64,000 bases of DNA from Planctomycetota bacterium (GTDB lineage: Bacteria > Planctomycetota > Phycisphaerae > WQYP01), in assembly GCA_021831565.1 (NCBI GenBank), contig JAKBMM010000003.1, positions 20,717-84,716 of the forward strand, written 5' to 3'. Below the pieces are notes generated by a model, which was not told the DNA's origin, made no database searches, and saw only the letters and a program-made list of their open reading frames with translations. Both the position numbers and the translations under genes were made by a program. Numbering within the stretch: the first letter of the stretch is position 1; each line of letters begins with the position of its first letter. Below are positions 57,171 to 64,000 of the stretch, piece by piece.

Positions 57171-59029
57171 GTAACCCGGATATTTGGTTCATGCTGGAGA
57201 TACAATATATGGCCACTGAAAGCGGTATCGAAGCAACACCCACCGAAGTGTTTCAGCGAATAGAGCAGGATGGAAAGAGGGCCGGGGGTCCATGGTCGCG
57301 ACCGCCGGCGTATAACGGCAGTGTTGGCGTAACCATGTTTGATTCTGGCAGGAGCGAAGACGGGACCGTCACGATCTTGCTGCCAAAGGACTCCATTGAT
57401 ACCCTGCCCAGCCAAGCGCTGGTGCGAATTCACAGCCTCCCGGATAACCGTGAATACCTTGCGGCAGTTGTAGCGGGTCCGTTTGCCGAACCAGATGGTC
57501 TCTCTGCAGATGCCACACCTATCATTGCTTCCACAGTCCGCGGCGGGCTTTTGATGCCACCATTTCACGGGCGCGGCCAGTTAGCACTGATCGGGGAACG
57601 ACTCGAGACTGGCACCATCGTTCCACCCCGCCGACGCCCGAAACCTAACAGCCCCGTGTTTGTTCTGGACAAGGTGGAGACGTCCGCTGTCCTTCGTCTT
57701 GGCGGGGATATTTGCCTGGGGCTTGCCGATGGATTTGATGATTTGGAGGTTCGTATTCCATCCAATAGCAAGGCCGTATTTCCGCGCCACCTGGGAATCC
57801 TCGGTACAACCGGTGGTGGAAAGTCGACCACGGTATCTGGACTTATAGCGCAGCTCCAGCAACGTGAAATGTCCGTGGTCCTGATCGACACCGAGGGCGA
57901 GTACTGCGCCATTCACGAGCCAACCGACAATCCGGTCATGAAAGAGGCCCTGGAGCGCCGTGGTCGCAAACCGGCTGGCGTCGTCAACACGCACATCCTT
58001 CACCTCGTTGGCAGAGACTGTGCAAACCCAAGACACCAAAAGATTTTGCCGTTTAGCCTGCCATTCTCGGCCTTCTCTCCATATGCCGTCAAGGAAATCT
58101 TAGAGTTTAGCGACGCACAAGAAGAACGGTTCATCAAGGCCTACGACATTTGCAAACGCGCTCTAGAGCGTCTTAAGATTTGGCCAAAAACGCCAGAAGA
58201 CCAGGTTCAGTTACTCGACCTCGATGAGTTCGACTCAGGTTACCCTACAATGACGCTCACACAACTATGCGACATCGCGTTATTGATCGAGGCGATTGTT
58301 GACAAGAAGACCACTGACCCATATTTAACTGATTCTACATTTCAATCTAACGTGGCGATCCTAAAACAGATTATCGGAAGTGCAGACCCACCCAAGCATG
58401 TATTTAGCTGGCGCGCTCTCCTGGGCAAGCTTGGGCGGTTGAAGCGGTTAGGCGTGTTTGACTCAAAGAAAGCTGCTCCGGTGGATTTTGGTAACATGCT
58501 CCAGCCTGGCCGCGTTACCGTCATCGACCTCAGTGACACCGACTCGCCCCAAGTGAACAACCTTGTAATCGCCGATCTTCTTCGCGGTATTCAACGGCAA
58601 CAGGAAGAGAATTACCGTGCCGCCTCCAAAGCGGGGAAATCACCGACACCGACGATGGTGTTCATCGAAGAGGCACACGAATTCCTTTCCGCGAATCGGA
58701 TCAAGCAGATGCCCGTGCTGTTCCAGCAAGTTGCCCGTATTGCCCGTCGCGGCCGGAAACGCTGGTTGGGCCTGTGTTTCGTCACGCAGCTTCCACAACA
58801 TCTGCCGGACGAGGTTCTTGGGCTGATTAACAACTGGATTTTGCACAAGATTAGCGATGCCAATGTAATCAACCGGCTTCAACGATCGATTGGTGGAATT
58901 GAGGCATCATTGTGGCATCACTTACCATCACTCGCCGCCGGTCAGGCGATTTGTTCGTTCACGTCTCACACCCGGCCTGTGCAGACGGCAATCGATCCGG
59001 CACCGTGTCGATTGCTGATGACGCAGTGA
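57167..59029 (+). CDS. herA: HerA-type hexameric DNA translocase
   Basis: A 620-residue FtsK/HerA-superfamily ATPase. Walker A is ILGTTGGGKSTTV (residues 211-223), Walker B MVFIEEAHEF (497-506), and the RGRKRWLGLCFVTQLPQHLPDEV stretch holds the sensor region. The N-terminal ~200 residues form the HAS-barrel/NurA-docking part. With NurA it would pull DNA and feed the nuclease. The GTG start overlaps the nurA stop (GTGA). The small gap (45 bases) to the Mre11-like gene is the longest spacer within the operon except the one before nurA. Confidence 0.92.
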   Translation: MSNPDIWFMLEIQYMATESGIEATPTEVFQRIEQDGKRAGGPWSRPPAYNGSVGVTMFDSGRSEDGTVTILLPKDSIDTLPSQALVRIHSLPDNREYLAAVVAGPFAEPDGLSADATPIIASTVRGGLLMPPFHGRGQLALIGERLETGTIVPPRRRPKPNSPVFVLDKVETSAVLRLGGDICLGLADGFDDLEVRIPSNSKAVFPRHLGILGTTGGGKSTTVSGLIAQLQQREMSVVLIDTEGEYCAIHEPTDNPVMKEALERRGRKPAGVVNTHILHLVGRDCANPRHQKILPFSLPFSAFSPYAVKEILEFSDAQEERFIKAYDICKRALERLKIWPKTPEDQVQLLDLDEFDSGYPTMTLTQLCDIALLIEAIVDKKTTDPYLTDSTFQSNVAILKQIIGSADPPKHVFSWRALLGKLGRLKRLGVFDSKKAAPVDFGNMLQPGRVTVIDLSDTDSPQVNNLVIADLLRGIQRQQEENYRAASKAGKSPTPTMVFIEEAHEFLSANRIKQMPVLFQQVARIARRGRKRWLGLCFVTQLPQHLPDEVLGLINNWILHKISDANVINRLQRSIGGIEASLWHHLPSLAAGQAICSFTSHTRPVQTAIDPAPCRLLMTQ

Positions 59030-59074
59030 TTCCGGACAAACGGCACGGCGTAAAGCCTTTATTAGAGGACATCT

Positions 59075-60205
59075 ATGATTCGTTTTCTTCATACAAGCGA
59101 CTGGCAGTTGGGCATGACCCGTCACTTCCTTTCAGAAGGCGCACAGGACCGCTATAGCCAGGCGCGATTCGATGCAATTCGTGCCATGGGGCGCATTGCC
59201 AGAGACGAGAAGTGCCAGTTTATGCTGGTGTGTGGCGACGTATTTGAATCGAACCAAGTGGACCGGAAAACCGTTGCCCGCGCTCTGGAGGCGCTCAAGG
59301 ACGTGCCCATTCCAGTGTTCCTCCTTCCCGGCAACCATGACCCGTTGAATGCAGCTTCCGTTTATCGCTCAAGCACTTTCAATGAGAGGAAGCCCGACCA
59401 AGTGCAGGTAATCGAAACTTCTGCCCCCATCAAGATTGCTGACGGAGTGGAAATGGTCGGCTCGCCGTGGATGTCGAAACGACCCGTAACCAATCCCATT
59501 ACCGATGCGATCAAAGCCCTCGTGCCTGCGAAAGGAACCATCCGTATTTGTATGGGGCATGGGGCCGTCGATACACTCACGCCCGACCGGCATGCCGCCG
59601 GGACTATTGCAGTTGCCACACTCGACCGCGCCATAGGCGAAGGAAAGGTTCACTTTGTGGCGCTTGGTGACCGACATTCCTTGACCAAGGTCGGTGTTGG
59701 CGACCGTATTTGGTATTCAGGAACACCGGAGAGCACGGATTTTGGAGAGGTGCAATCCGGTTATGCCCAGATCGTGGAAGTTGGTGAAGATCGTATAACT
59801 ACCAAACCAGTCCAGATAGGGCAGTGGCGGTTCATCGAGCGGGCACGGGTTGACCTCAATGCCGCCGACGATGTAGAAGCATTACGGAAATCACTGGAAG
59901 AGATCGACAATAAGGACCGCACGGTGATTCGGTTGAACCTCGTTGGCTCACTTTCTCTGACATTGAGCGGAGCACTTCAAAATCATCTTACTGCCGCACA
60001 AGATGTATTTGGGGCTTTCGATGTTCGGGATGAGGAACTTCTCCTCGTACCTGACGATACAGATTTTACGAATCTCGGATTTTCGGGTTTTGCCGATGCA
60101 ACGGTTCAACGACTACGCAACAAAATCGTGGACGGTGGAATCGCAGGTACAGAAGCCCGCGAAGCTTTGATGCTTCTGTTGCGGTTGGCAAGGGAGGCGG
60201 TATGA
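59075..60205 (+). CDS. Mre11/SbcD-like DNA repair phosphoesterase
   Basis: A 376-residue calcineurin-like metallophosphoesterase. Motifs: FLHTSDWQLG (Asp9), VCGDVFES (Asp55), LLPGNHDP (Asn87, His88), MGHGAV (His162) and ALGDRHS (His201). Two usual Mre11 ligands are changed: the His after Asp (DxH) is Gln11, and the first His of the GHxH pair is Asp199. The same sites as Gln and Asp could still bind metal. Homologues with this 'SDWQLG...GDRHS' look occur in actinobacteria, from memory. It pairs with the Rad50-like gene, overlapping by four bases. Confidence 0.88.
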   Translation: MIRFLHTSDWQLGMTRHFLSEGAQDRYSQARFDAIRAMGRIARDEKCQFMLVCGDVFESNQVDRKTVARALEALKDVPIPVFLLPGNHDPLNAASVYRSSTFNERKPDQVQVIETSAPIKIADGVEMVGSPWMSKRPVTNPITDAIKALVPAKGTIRICMGHGAVDTLTPDRHAAGTIAVATLDRAIGEGKVHFVALGDRHSLTKVGVGDRIWYSGTPESTDFGEVQSGYAQIVEVGEDRITTKPVQIGQWRFIERARVDLNAADDVEALRKSLEEIDNKDRTVIRLNLVGSLSLTLSGALQNHLTAAQDVFGAFDVRDEELLLVPDDTDFTNLGFSGFADATVQRLRNKIVDGGIAGTEAREALMLLLRLAREAV

Positions 60206-62835
60206 AATTCATTCGACTTCGAGTTGCCAATTACAGGGGCATTACCGCCGCCGAGGTAAAGTTCGGTCCCGATGGTATTACACTCATTCAGGGCCCCAAT
60301 GAAGCTGGGAAAACCAGTCTTCGCGAAGCCATAGGTCTTCTCTTCGAGTATTTGGATAACAGCAGGCATAGGAATGTCGAAGCGGTCAAGCCAGTGCATA
60401 GAGACGAGGGACCGGAGATTGAGCTGCAAGCGGAAAGCGGGCCTTACGCGTTCACGTACTTCAAGAGGTTTCTGAAACGACCAGAAACCACACTTATCAT
60501 CACAAAACCCAACCCGGAAAACCACACAGGGCGCAAAGCACACGAACGCGCTGACGCCATCCTCCGCGAGACGCTTGACGTTGACCTCTGGAAGGCACTG
60601 ACCATTCAGCAAGGCGACGCCATCCACCAGCCCGATCTGGCCAGGCAGACATCACTTTCAGCCGCGTTGGATCAGGCGGCTGGTGGCCGTCCCACCGATC
60701 CCGCCGAAGTGGGCCTATTCGACAAAGTGCGAACGGAATACCTTCGTTATTACACCGAGCGCGGTGCAGAGCGAAAAGAGCTGACAGATGCACGTACTGC
60801 ATTGACGCGCTCCGAAGAAGAAGCCTCCAATATCGAGCAAGCAATCCGTAGTCTCGACGATGATACCGAACGTACCGCCTCTCTCCAGGAGGAATTGGCA
60901 CAATTGAAGGAACAGGATGATAGACTTACTCAAGAGGTCACTGCCTATACAACGTCACTTGCCGAGATCAGAGATTTGGAGGGTGCGCTCTCAACGTCGC
61001 GTTTGAAGCTGCAGTCGGCCCAACAATCCGAAGAAGCGGCACACCGCGACCGTGACTTTCGCCAGGCGCTGATCACGAGGGTTGCCGAAGCTGATCAGGA
61101 ATACAAGAAGATCAATGCTGAAAGTGCTATGTCCGTTCCAGTCTTGGAGCAGGCCCAGCGTGAACTCAAGAAGACACAGGTGACATTCAGTCAGGCTGAT
61201 GAAGTGAGAAAATTAGCAGACAAGAACGCCGAACTTCGACGGGCGGATTTTGACTATTATCAGAATAAATTGCAACTCGAACAACTCGGTGAACGCAAGT
61301 CCCGCATAGATGAAGCCAGAAAAAACGCTGCGCAGGCCGAGAAACTGCTTCGTTGTAACAAGGTGACCGCGCGGGTTCTGGAGTCCATAGAAGCAGCGGA
61401 AAAGGAACTGCTTGCTGCCAAAGCAAAGCTGGAAACCGGCGCACCTCAAGTACGTCTTGAAAGCCTGGCCGAATGTTTCATGATAATCGACGGGAAAGAC
61501 ACGACGCTGAGCAAGGGCAGCGAGCGATCACTGACTGTCACCAGCAACCTGCGATTGAGTATTCCTAAAAAGCTAAATATCGATGTGATCGCTGGTGCCA
61601 GCTTCGAAAAGCTCGAAAAAAGGGTCGTAGACTGCCAGGGAGAATTGGACTGCCTGTGCGAAAACGCCAGTGTTGTCGGCCCAAGTGAGGCCAGACAGGC
61701 CTACGAAACCCGCAATGAGGCCTCACGAGTTGCAGCCGCCAAGACGCAGATTGAAAAAGAAAATCTCCGCGATCTGACATACGAAAAGCTTGCGGAAATG
61801 CTTATGGGCCTTGAGCAAACCGTACCAGCCTACGTTGGCAACCGCGCAAAGCATCCTGCGATATGCCCTGATTTGGAATCGGCAGAAAAGGAATGGAAGA
61901 GCAGTGAATTGACCCACCGGCAAGCAGCACACGCATGTGAGTTGGCCCACCAAACTTTGGATGTGGCCCGTGGTGTATGGAATGATCACAACACAAAGCA
62001 TCACCAGTCACGGGCGTCACTCGATCTCTCGTCCAAACACCTTATCCAAGCTCGTGCAGACCTTAAACGGGCACGCGAGAATATTTCCGATGATGGCTTG
62101 GAAAAGGCGCTGGCGCAGGCAGTCCAGGTCGTGGCTTCTGAGAATGCCGGCGTTCAATGTGCCGAGACGGCGCTCAGGACGAAAAATCCCGAAAGGGTGA
62201 AAGCCTTGTCGGAAACAGCCAAAGGTTCCCTGCAAACTACCCACAATCGCCGGGATGCCGCTCAAACTGAACTAACCGTAGTCCAGACACGTCTGAAAAT
62301 TCACGGTGAGGAGGGGCTTTACGAGAAGCTACACGCGGCGCAGACTGCTTGCGAACGTCTGATGACAGACTCTGCATCCCTTCATCGGCGAGCATCTTCT
62401 GCCAAATGCCTCTTTGAGACCATGCGGGAGGAACGGGTCAAGGTGCGGCGGGCGTATGTGGCTCCGCTGAAGGAAAAGATTGAGCAACTCGGACGTCTGG
62501 TGTTCGATGACTCCTTCCAAGTGGATATCAGCGAGGAATTGCGGATTACGAGTCGAACGTTGCAGAATATTACCGTATTGTTTGATTCGTTGAGTGGTGG
62601 CACCCGAGAACAGCTTTCTTTGATCTTCCGATCCGCATGTTCGATGATTGTGTCCCAGAATGGCGGTATGCCGCTCATCCTGGACGATGCCCTTGGTTAC
62701 ACTGACCACAACCGCCTGCGGCTCATGGGGGCCGTGTTGGCCAAAGCTGCCAAAGAGTGCCAAATCGTGATTTTCACCTGTGTTCCGGACCGCTATGGCA
62801 ACATCGGAGAGGCCACCTGTATTTCATTGCGGTAA
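60202..62835 (+). CDS. Rad50/SbcC-like AAA ATPase without canonical zinc hook
   Basis: An 877-residue SMC-like ATPase. Walker A is GPNEAGKTS (31-39), the signature is LSGGTREQLSL near residue 797, and Walker B is PLILDDALGYTD near 825. Two coiled-coil halves flank a middle region. The CxxC zinc hook of Rad50 is absent; instead, residues about 420-510 (APQVRLESLAECFMIIDGK...RLSIPKKLNIDVIAG) look like a small beta-rich domain. This matches YhaN/actinobacterial-type SMC relatives from memory. With the Mre11-like protein it would form the end-processing complex. Confidence 0.88.
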   Translation: MKFIRLRVANYRGITAAEVKFGPDGITLIQGPNEAGKTSLREAIGLLFEYLDNSRHRNVEAVKPVHRDEGPEIELQAESGPYAFTYFKRFLKRPETTLIITKPNPENHTGRKAHERADAILRETLDVDLWKALTIQQGDAIHQPDLARQTSLSAALDQAAGGRPTDPAEVGLFDKVRTEYLRYYTERGAERKELTDARTALTRSEEEASNIEQAIRSLDDDTERTASLQEELAQLKEQDDRLTQEVTAYTTSLAEIRDLEGALSTSRLKLQSAQQSEEAAHRDRDFRQALITRVAEADQEYKKINAESAMSVPVLEQAQRELKKTQVTFSQADEVRKLADKNAELRRADFDYYQNKLQLEQLGERKSRIDEARKNAAQAEKLLRCNKVTARVLESIEAAEKELLAAKAKLETGAPQVRLESLAECFMIIDGKDTTLSKGSERSLTVTSNLRLSIPKKLNIDVIAGASFEKLEKRVVDCQGELDCLCENASVVGPSEARQAYETRNEASRVAAAKTQIEKENLRDLTYEKLAEMLMGLEQTVPAYVGNRAKHPAICPDLESAEKEWKSSELTHRQAAHACELAHQTLDVARGVWNDHNTKHHQSRASLDLSSKHLIQARADLKRARENISDDGLEKALAQAVQVVASENAGVQCAETALRTKNPERVKALSETAKGSLQTTHNRRDAAQTELTVVQTRLKIHGEEGLYEKLHAAQTACERLMTDSASLHRRASSAKCLFETMREERVKVRRAYVAPLKEKIEQLGRLVFDDSFQVDISEELRITSRTLQNITVLFDSLSGGTREQLSLIFRSACSMIVSQNGGMPLILDDALGYTDHNRLRLMGAVLAKAAKECQIVIFTCVPDRYGNIGEATCISLR

Positions 62836-62847
62836 TTGTCACCAAGG

Positions 62848-62891
62848 CGGGTGAAAACCGGTCAATTATAAATGCCCCTATATACCTCATT
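62848..62891. repeat. Insertion-sequence-end-like repeat, copy 1
   Basis: GCGGGTGAAAACCGGTCAATTAT...CCTATATACCTCAT. It aligns over 44 bases with 63908-63951. The GTGAAAACCGGTCA unit is of the kind found repeated at the ends of IS21-like elements. It follows 12 bases after the Rad50 stop. Confidence 0.6.
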
Positions 62892-63085
62892 TGCCAGCCT
62901 CCTGGCAAGTCTTTTTTTACTGAACCGGTCGCCGACGCTGCAGGCCATTCGTGAATGTCCCCCATGGCCAACGGCAAACAAAAACTTGAACTTACCTGGA
63001 CCTGTCCCGATGTCCGCCAGAATCCACGCCCGGTCGGGATCGGCAACGATACAAATGGACAGGACGTACAAAAAATGGTACACTC

Positions 63086-63442
63086 ATGACTGATATTGAG
63101 CGAACACTCGATGCCATGTTCTTCAGGACGGACAGCGGCAGTGAGCCGGTTCGTGAATGGCTGCAGGCGCTTCCCAAAGCGGAGCGAAAGGCAATTGGTG
63201 CCGATGTTCTTAAGGTGCAATATTGCTGGCCAATCGGTAGGTCGCTTGTTGGCAGCCTGGGTAATGGCCTTTGGGAGGTCAGGAGCCGACTTGGAGAACG
63301 GATTGCAAGAGTGATTTTTTGCGTGCATGGCGGCACGATGGTACTGCTGCACGGATTTGTTAAGAAAACGCAAAAAATACCGCGGCACGAAATTGAGATC
63401 GTGTCAGCGGGAAACGACGCGATCAATTGGCATAGGTGGTAA
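63086..63442 (+). CDS. higB: HigB-like (RelE-type) toxin
   Basis: A 118-residue phage-derived Gp49-like/HigB protein: FFRTDSGSEPVREWLQALPKAERKAIGADVLKVQ, then GNGLWEVRSRLGERIARVIFCVHGGTMVLLHGFVKKTQKIPRHEIE. This is the usual body of ribosome-dependent mRNA interferases. It lies five bases upstream of higA. A TGGACA-N17-TACACT box (63056-63084) overlaps the ATG used here, so a later Met at 63116 may be the true start. Confidence 0.88.
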   Translation: MTDIERTLDAMFFRTDSGSEPVREWLQALPKAERKAIGADVLKVQYCWPIGRSLVGSLGNGLWEVRSRLGERIARVIFCVHGGTMVLLHGFVKKTQKIPRHEIEIVSAGNDAINWHRW

Positions 63443-63446
63443 TGCA

Positions 63447-63725
63447 ATGCGAAAAAACATAGGTTCCAGCTTTGAGGAGTTTTTGGCGGACGACGGCATT
63501 CTGGAGGAGTGCCGGGCGACAGCCATTAAGTTTAAGATTGCCCATGAGCTTGAGAAGGCCATGCGCAAGAGTCATATCAGCAAGATGGAAATGGCCCGGC
63601 GATTAAAGACCAGCCGCACCGGCCTTGACCGGCTGCTGGACCCCGCCAACACATCTATAACGCTCAATACGATGGCCAAGGTGGCGCATCTGCTTGGCAA
63701 ACGAGTCGAATTCAGCCTGCGCTAA
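63447..63725 (+). CDS. higA: HigA-like HTH antitoxin
   Basis: A 92-residue XRE-type protein: a leading helix, then KSHISKMEMARRLKTSRTGLDRLLDPANTSITLNTMAKVAHLLGKRVEF, the HTH of HigA antitoxins that neutralises the toxin and represses the operon. It starts five bases after the toxin stop, giving the HigB-then-HigA order. Confidence 0.88.
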   Translation: MRKNIGSSFEEFLADDGILEECRATAIKFKIAHELEKAMRKSHISKMEMARRLKTSRTGLDRLLDPANTSITLNTMAKVAHLLGKRVEFSLR

Positions 63726-64000
63726 CTGCGCTAAGTGATGGAACCGGCATGTTTCAACTGTGGCCACCTGAAAGTGGTGTGCCGGCCCGGTAGAGGCCCC
63801 ACGCTAAAGCCATTGCCTTTCTATGGAAACACGCCAAATCTCGGTACCCTTGGCGGTTAATCCTATCTCCGCGTGTCAGCGGGCAGGTGAAAACCGGCCA
63901 GGGAGGTGCGGGTCAAAACCGGCCAGTTATTGCGCTTCCTATATACGTCATCCGTCGCGTTCCCGTCAAGTAGTTGGCCAGGCGTTTGTCAGGTGGCGTT
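63726..64000. other. Downstream region with repeat units and no gene
   Basis: No gene is seen to the window edge. It holds two further GTGAAAACCGGCCAG-type units (63886-63951); a TGTGGCCACCTGAAAGTGG patch near 63760 is partly palindromic. Confidence 0.5.
63885..63951. repeat. Insertion-sequence-end-like repeat, copy 2 (two units)
   Basis: AGGTGAAAACCGGCCAG at 63885-63901 and GCGGGTCAAAACCGGCCAGTTAT...CCTATATACGTCAT at 63908-63951. The second unit matches 62848-62891 over 44 bases with about 80 percent identity by eye. It could be the end of an element that continues past the window. Confidence 0.6.

Overview
The window is a high-GC bacterial chromosome segment that best fits the Planctomycetota/PVC group. 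The pointers are a compact type II secretion-like cluster with a multi-domain secretin, an ECF sigma factor fused to a membrane-anchored C-terminal domain, a PEP-CTERM-tagged ice-binding-fold protein, an N-methylated-type prepilin carrying the DG motif, a Cys-less ribosomal protein S4 and a V-type pyrophosphatase. This placement is an inference from gene content, not from a phylogeny.

Layout. 1-7449: secretion/pilus cluster (GspK-, GspL-, GspM-like, a small exported protein, secretin, lipoprotein), all + strand with overlapping ends. 7658-9666: rhamnulokinase and shikimate kinase. 9739-12195 (-): sigma factor/membrane fusion. 12350-19353: housekeeping genes (coaE, rho, prfA, rpmE, tRNA-Met, pgl, tkt). 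19507-20322 (-): PEP-CTERM ice-binding-like protein in an AT-rich pocket. 20825-28131: ECF sigma factor followed by a complete copper/silver-type RND efflux operon (adaptor, pump, outer-membrane factor). 28103-28881 (-): nucleotidyltransferase plus a small partner. 29182-32097: FAD reductase, YqgE, MurQ. 32141-38109 (-): prepilin-like protein, MauE-like membrane protein, two proteins of unknown function and a beta-propeller protein. 38110-39203: gene-free stretch with repeats and a 17-C tract. 39252-41488: metal-sensing repressor and a P1B ATPase with an unusual membrane motif. 41536-46916 (-): alpha-mannosidase and H+-pyrophosphatase. 47099-50846: membrane protein, rpsD, a transposon-associated relic, ppk1.

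From about 51 kb the sequence becomes visibly richer in A/T and turns into an accessory island: a ClpP-fold serine protease pair (51002-52303, -), then one + strand operon of eight tightly overlapping genes (52818-62835): DNA methyltransferase, sigma-70-like factor, HTH protein, ImmA/IrrE-type metalloprotease, NurA-like nuclease, HerA translocase, Mre11/SbcD-like phosphoesterase and Rad50/SbcC-like ATPase. A decayed copy of the first ~64 codons of the Mre11-like gene, with its ribosome binding site, lies just before the operon. A HigBA-type toxin-antitoxin pair follows, bracketed by related repeats that resemble insertion-sequence ends.

This operon is the most interesting object in the window. 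It joins the archaeal-type end-resection set (HerA-NurA-Mre11-Rad50) to a methyltransferase and a three-gene regulatory cassette, which suggests a restriction-like, self/non-self DNA defence system under proteolytic control. The Mre11-like protein has two changed metal ligands and the Rad50-like protein appears to have a globular domain in place of the zinc hook. The function is inferred from domain content and order and is not demonstrated.
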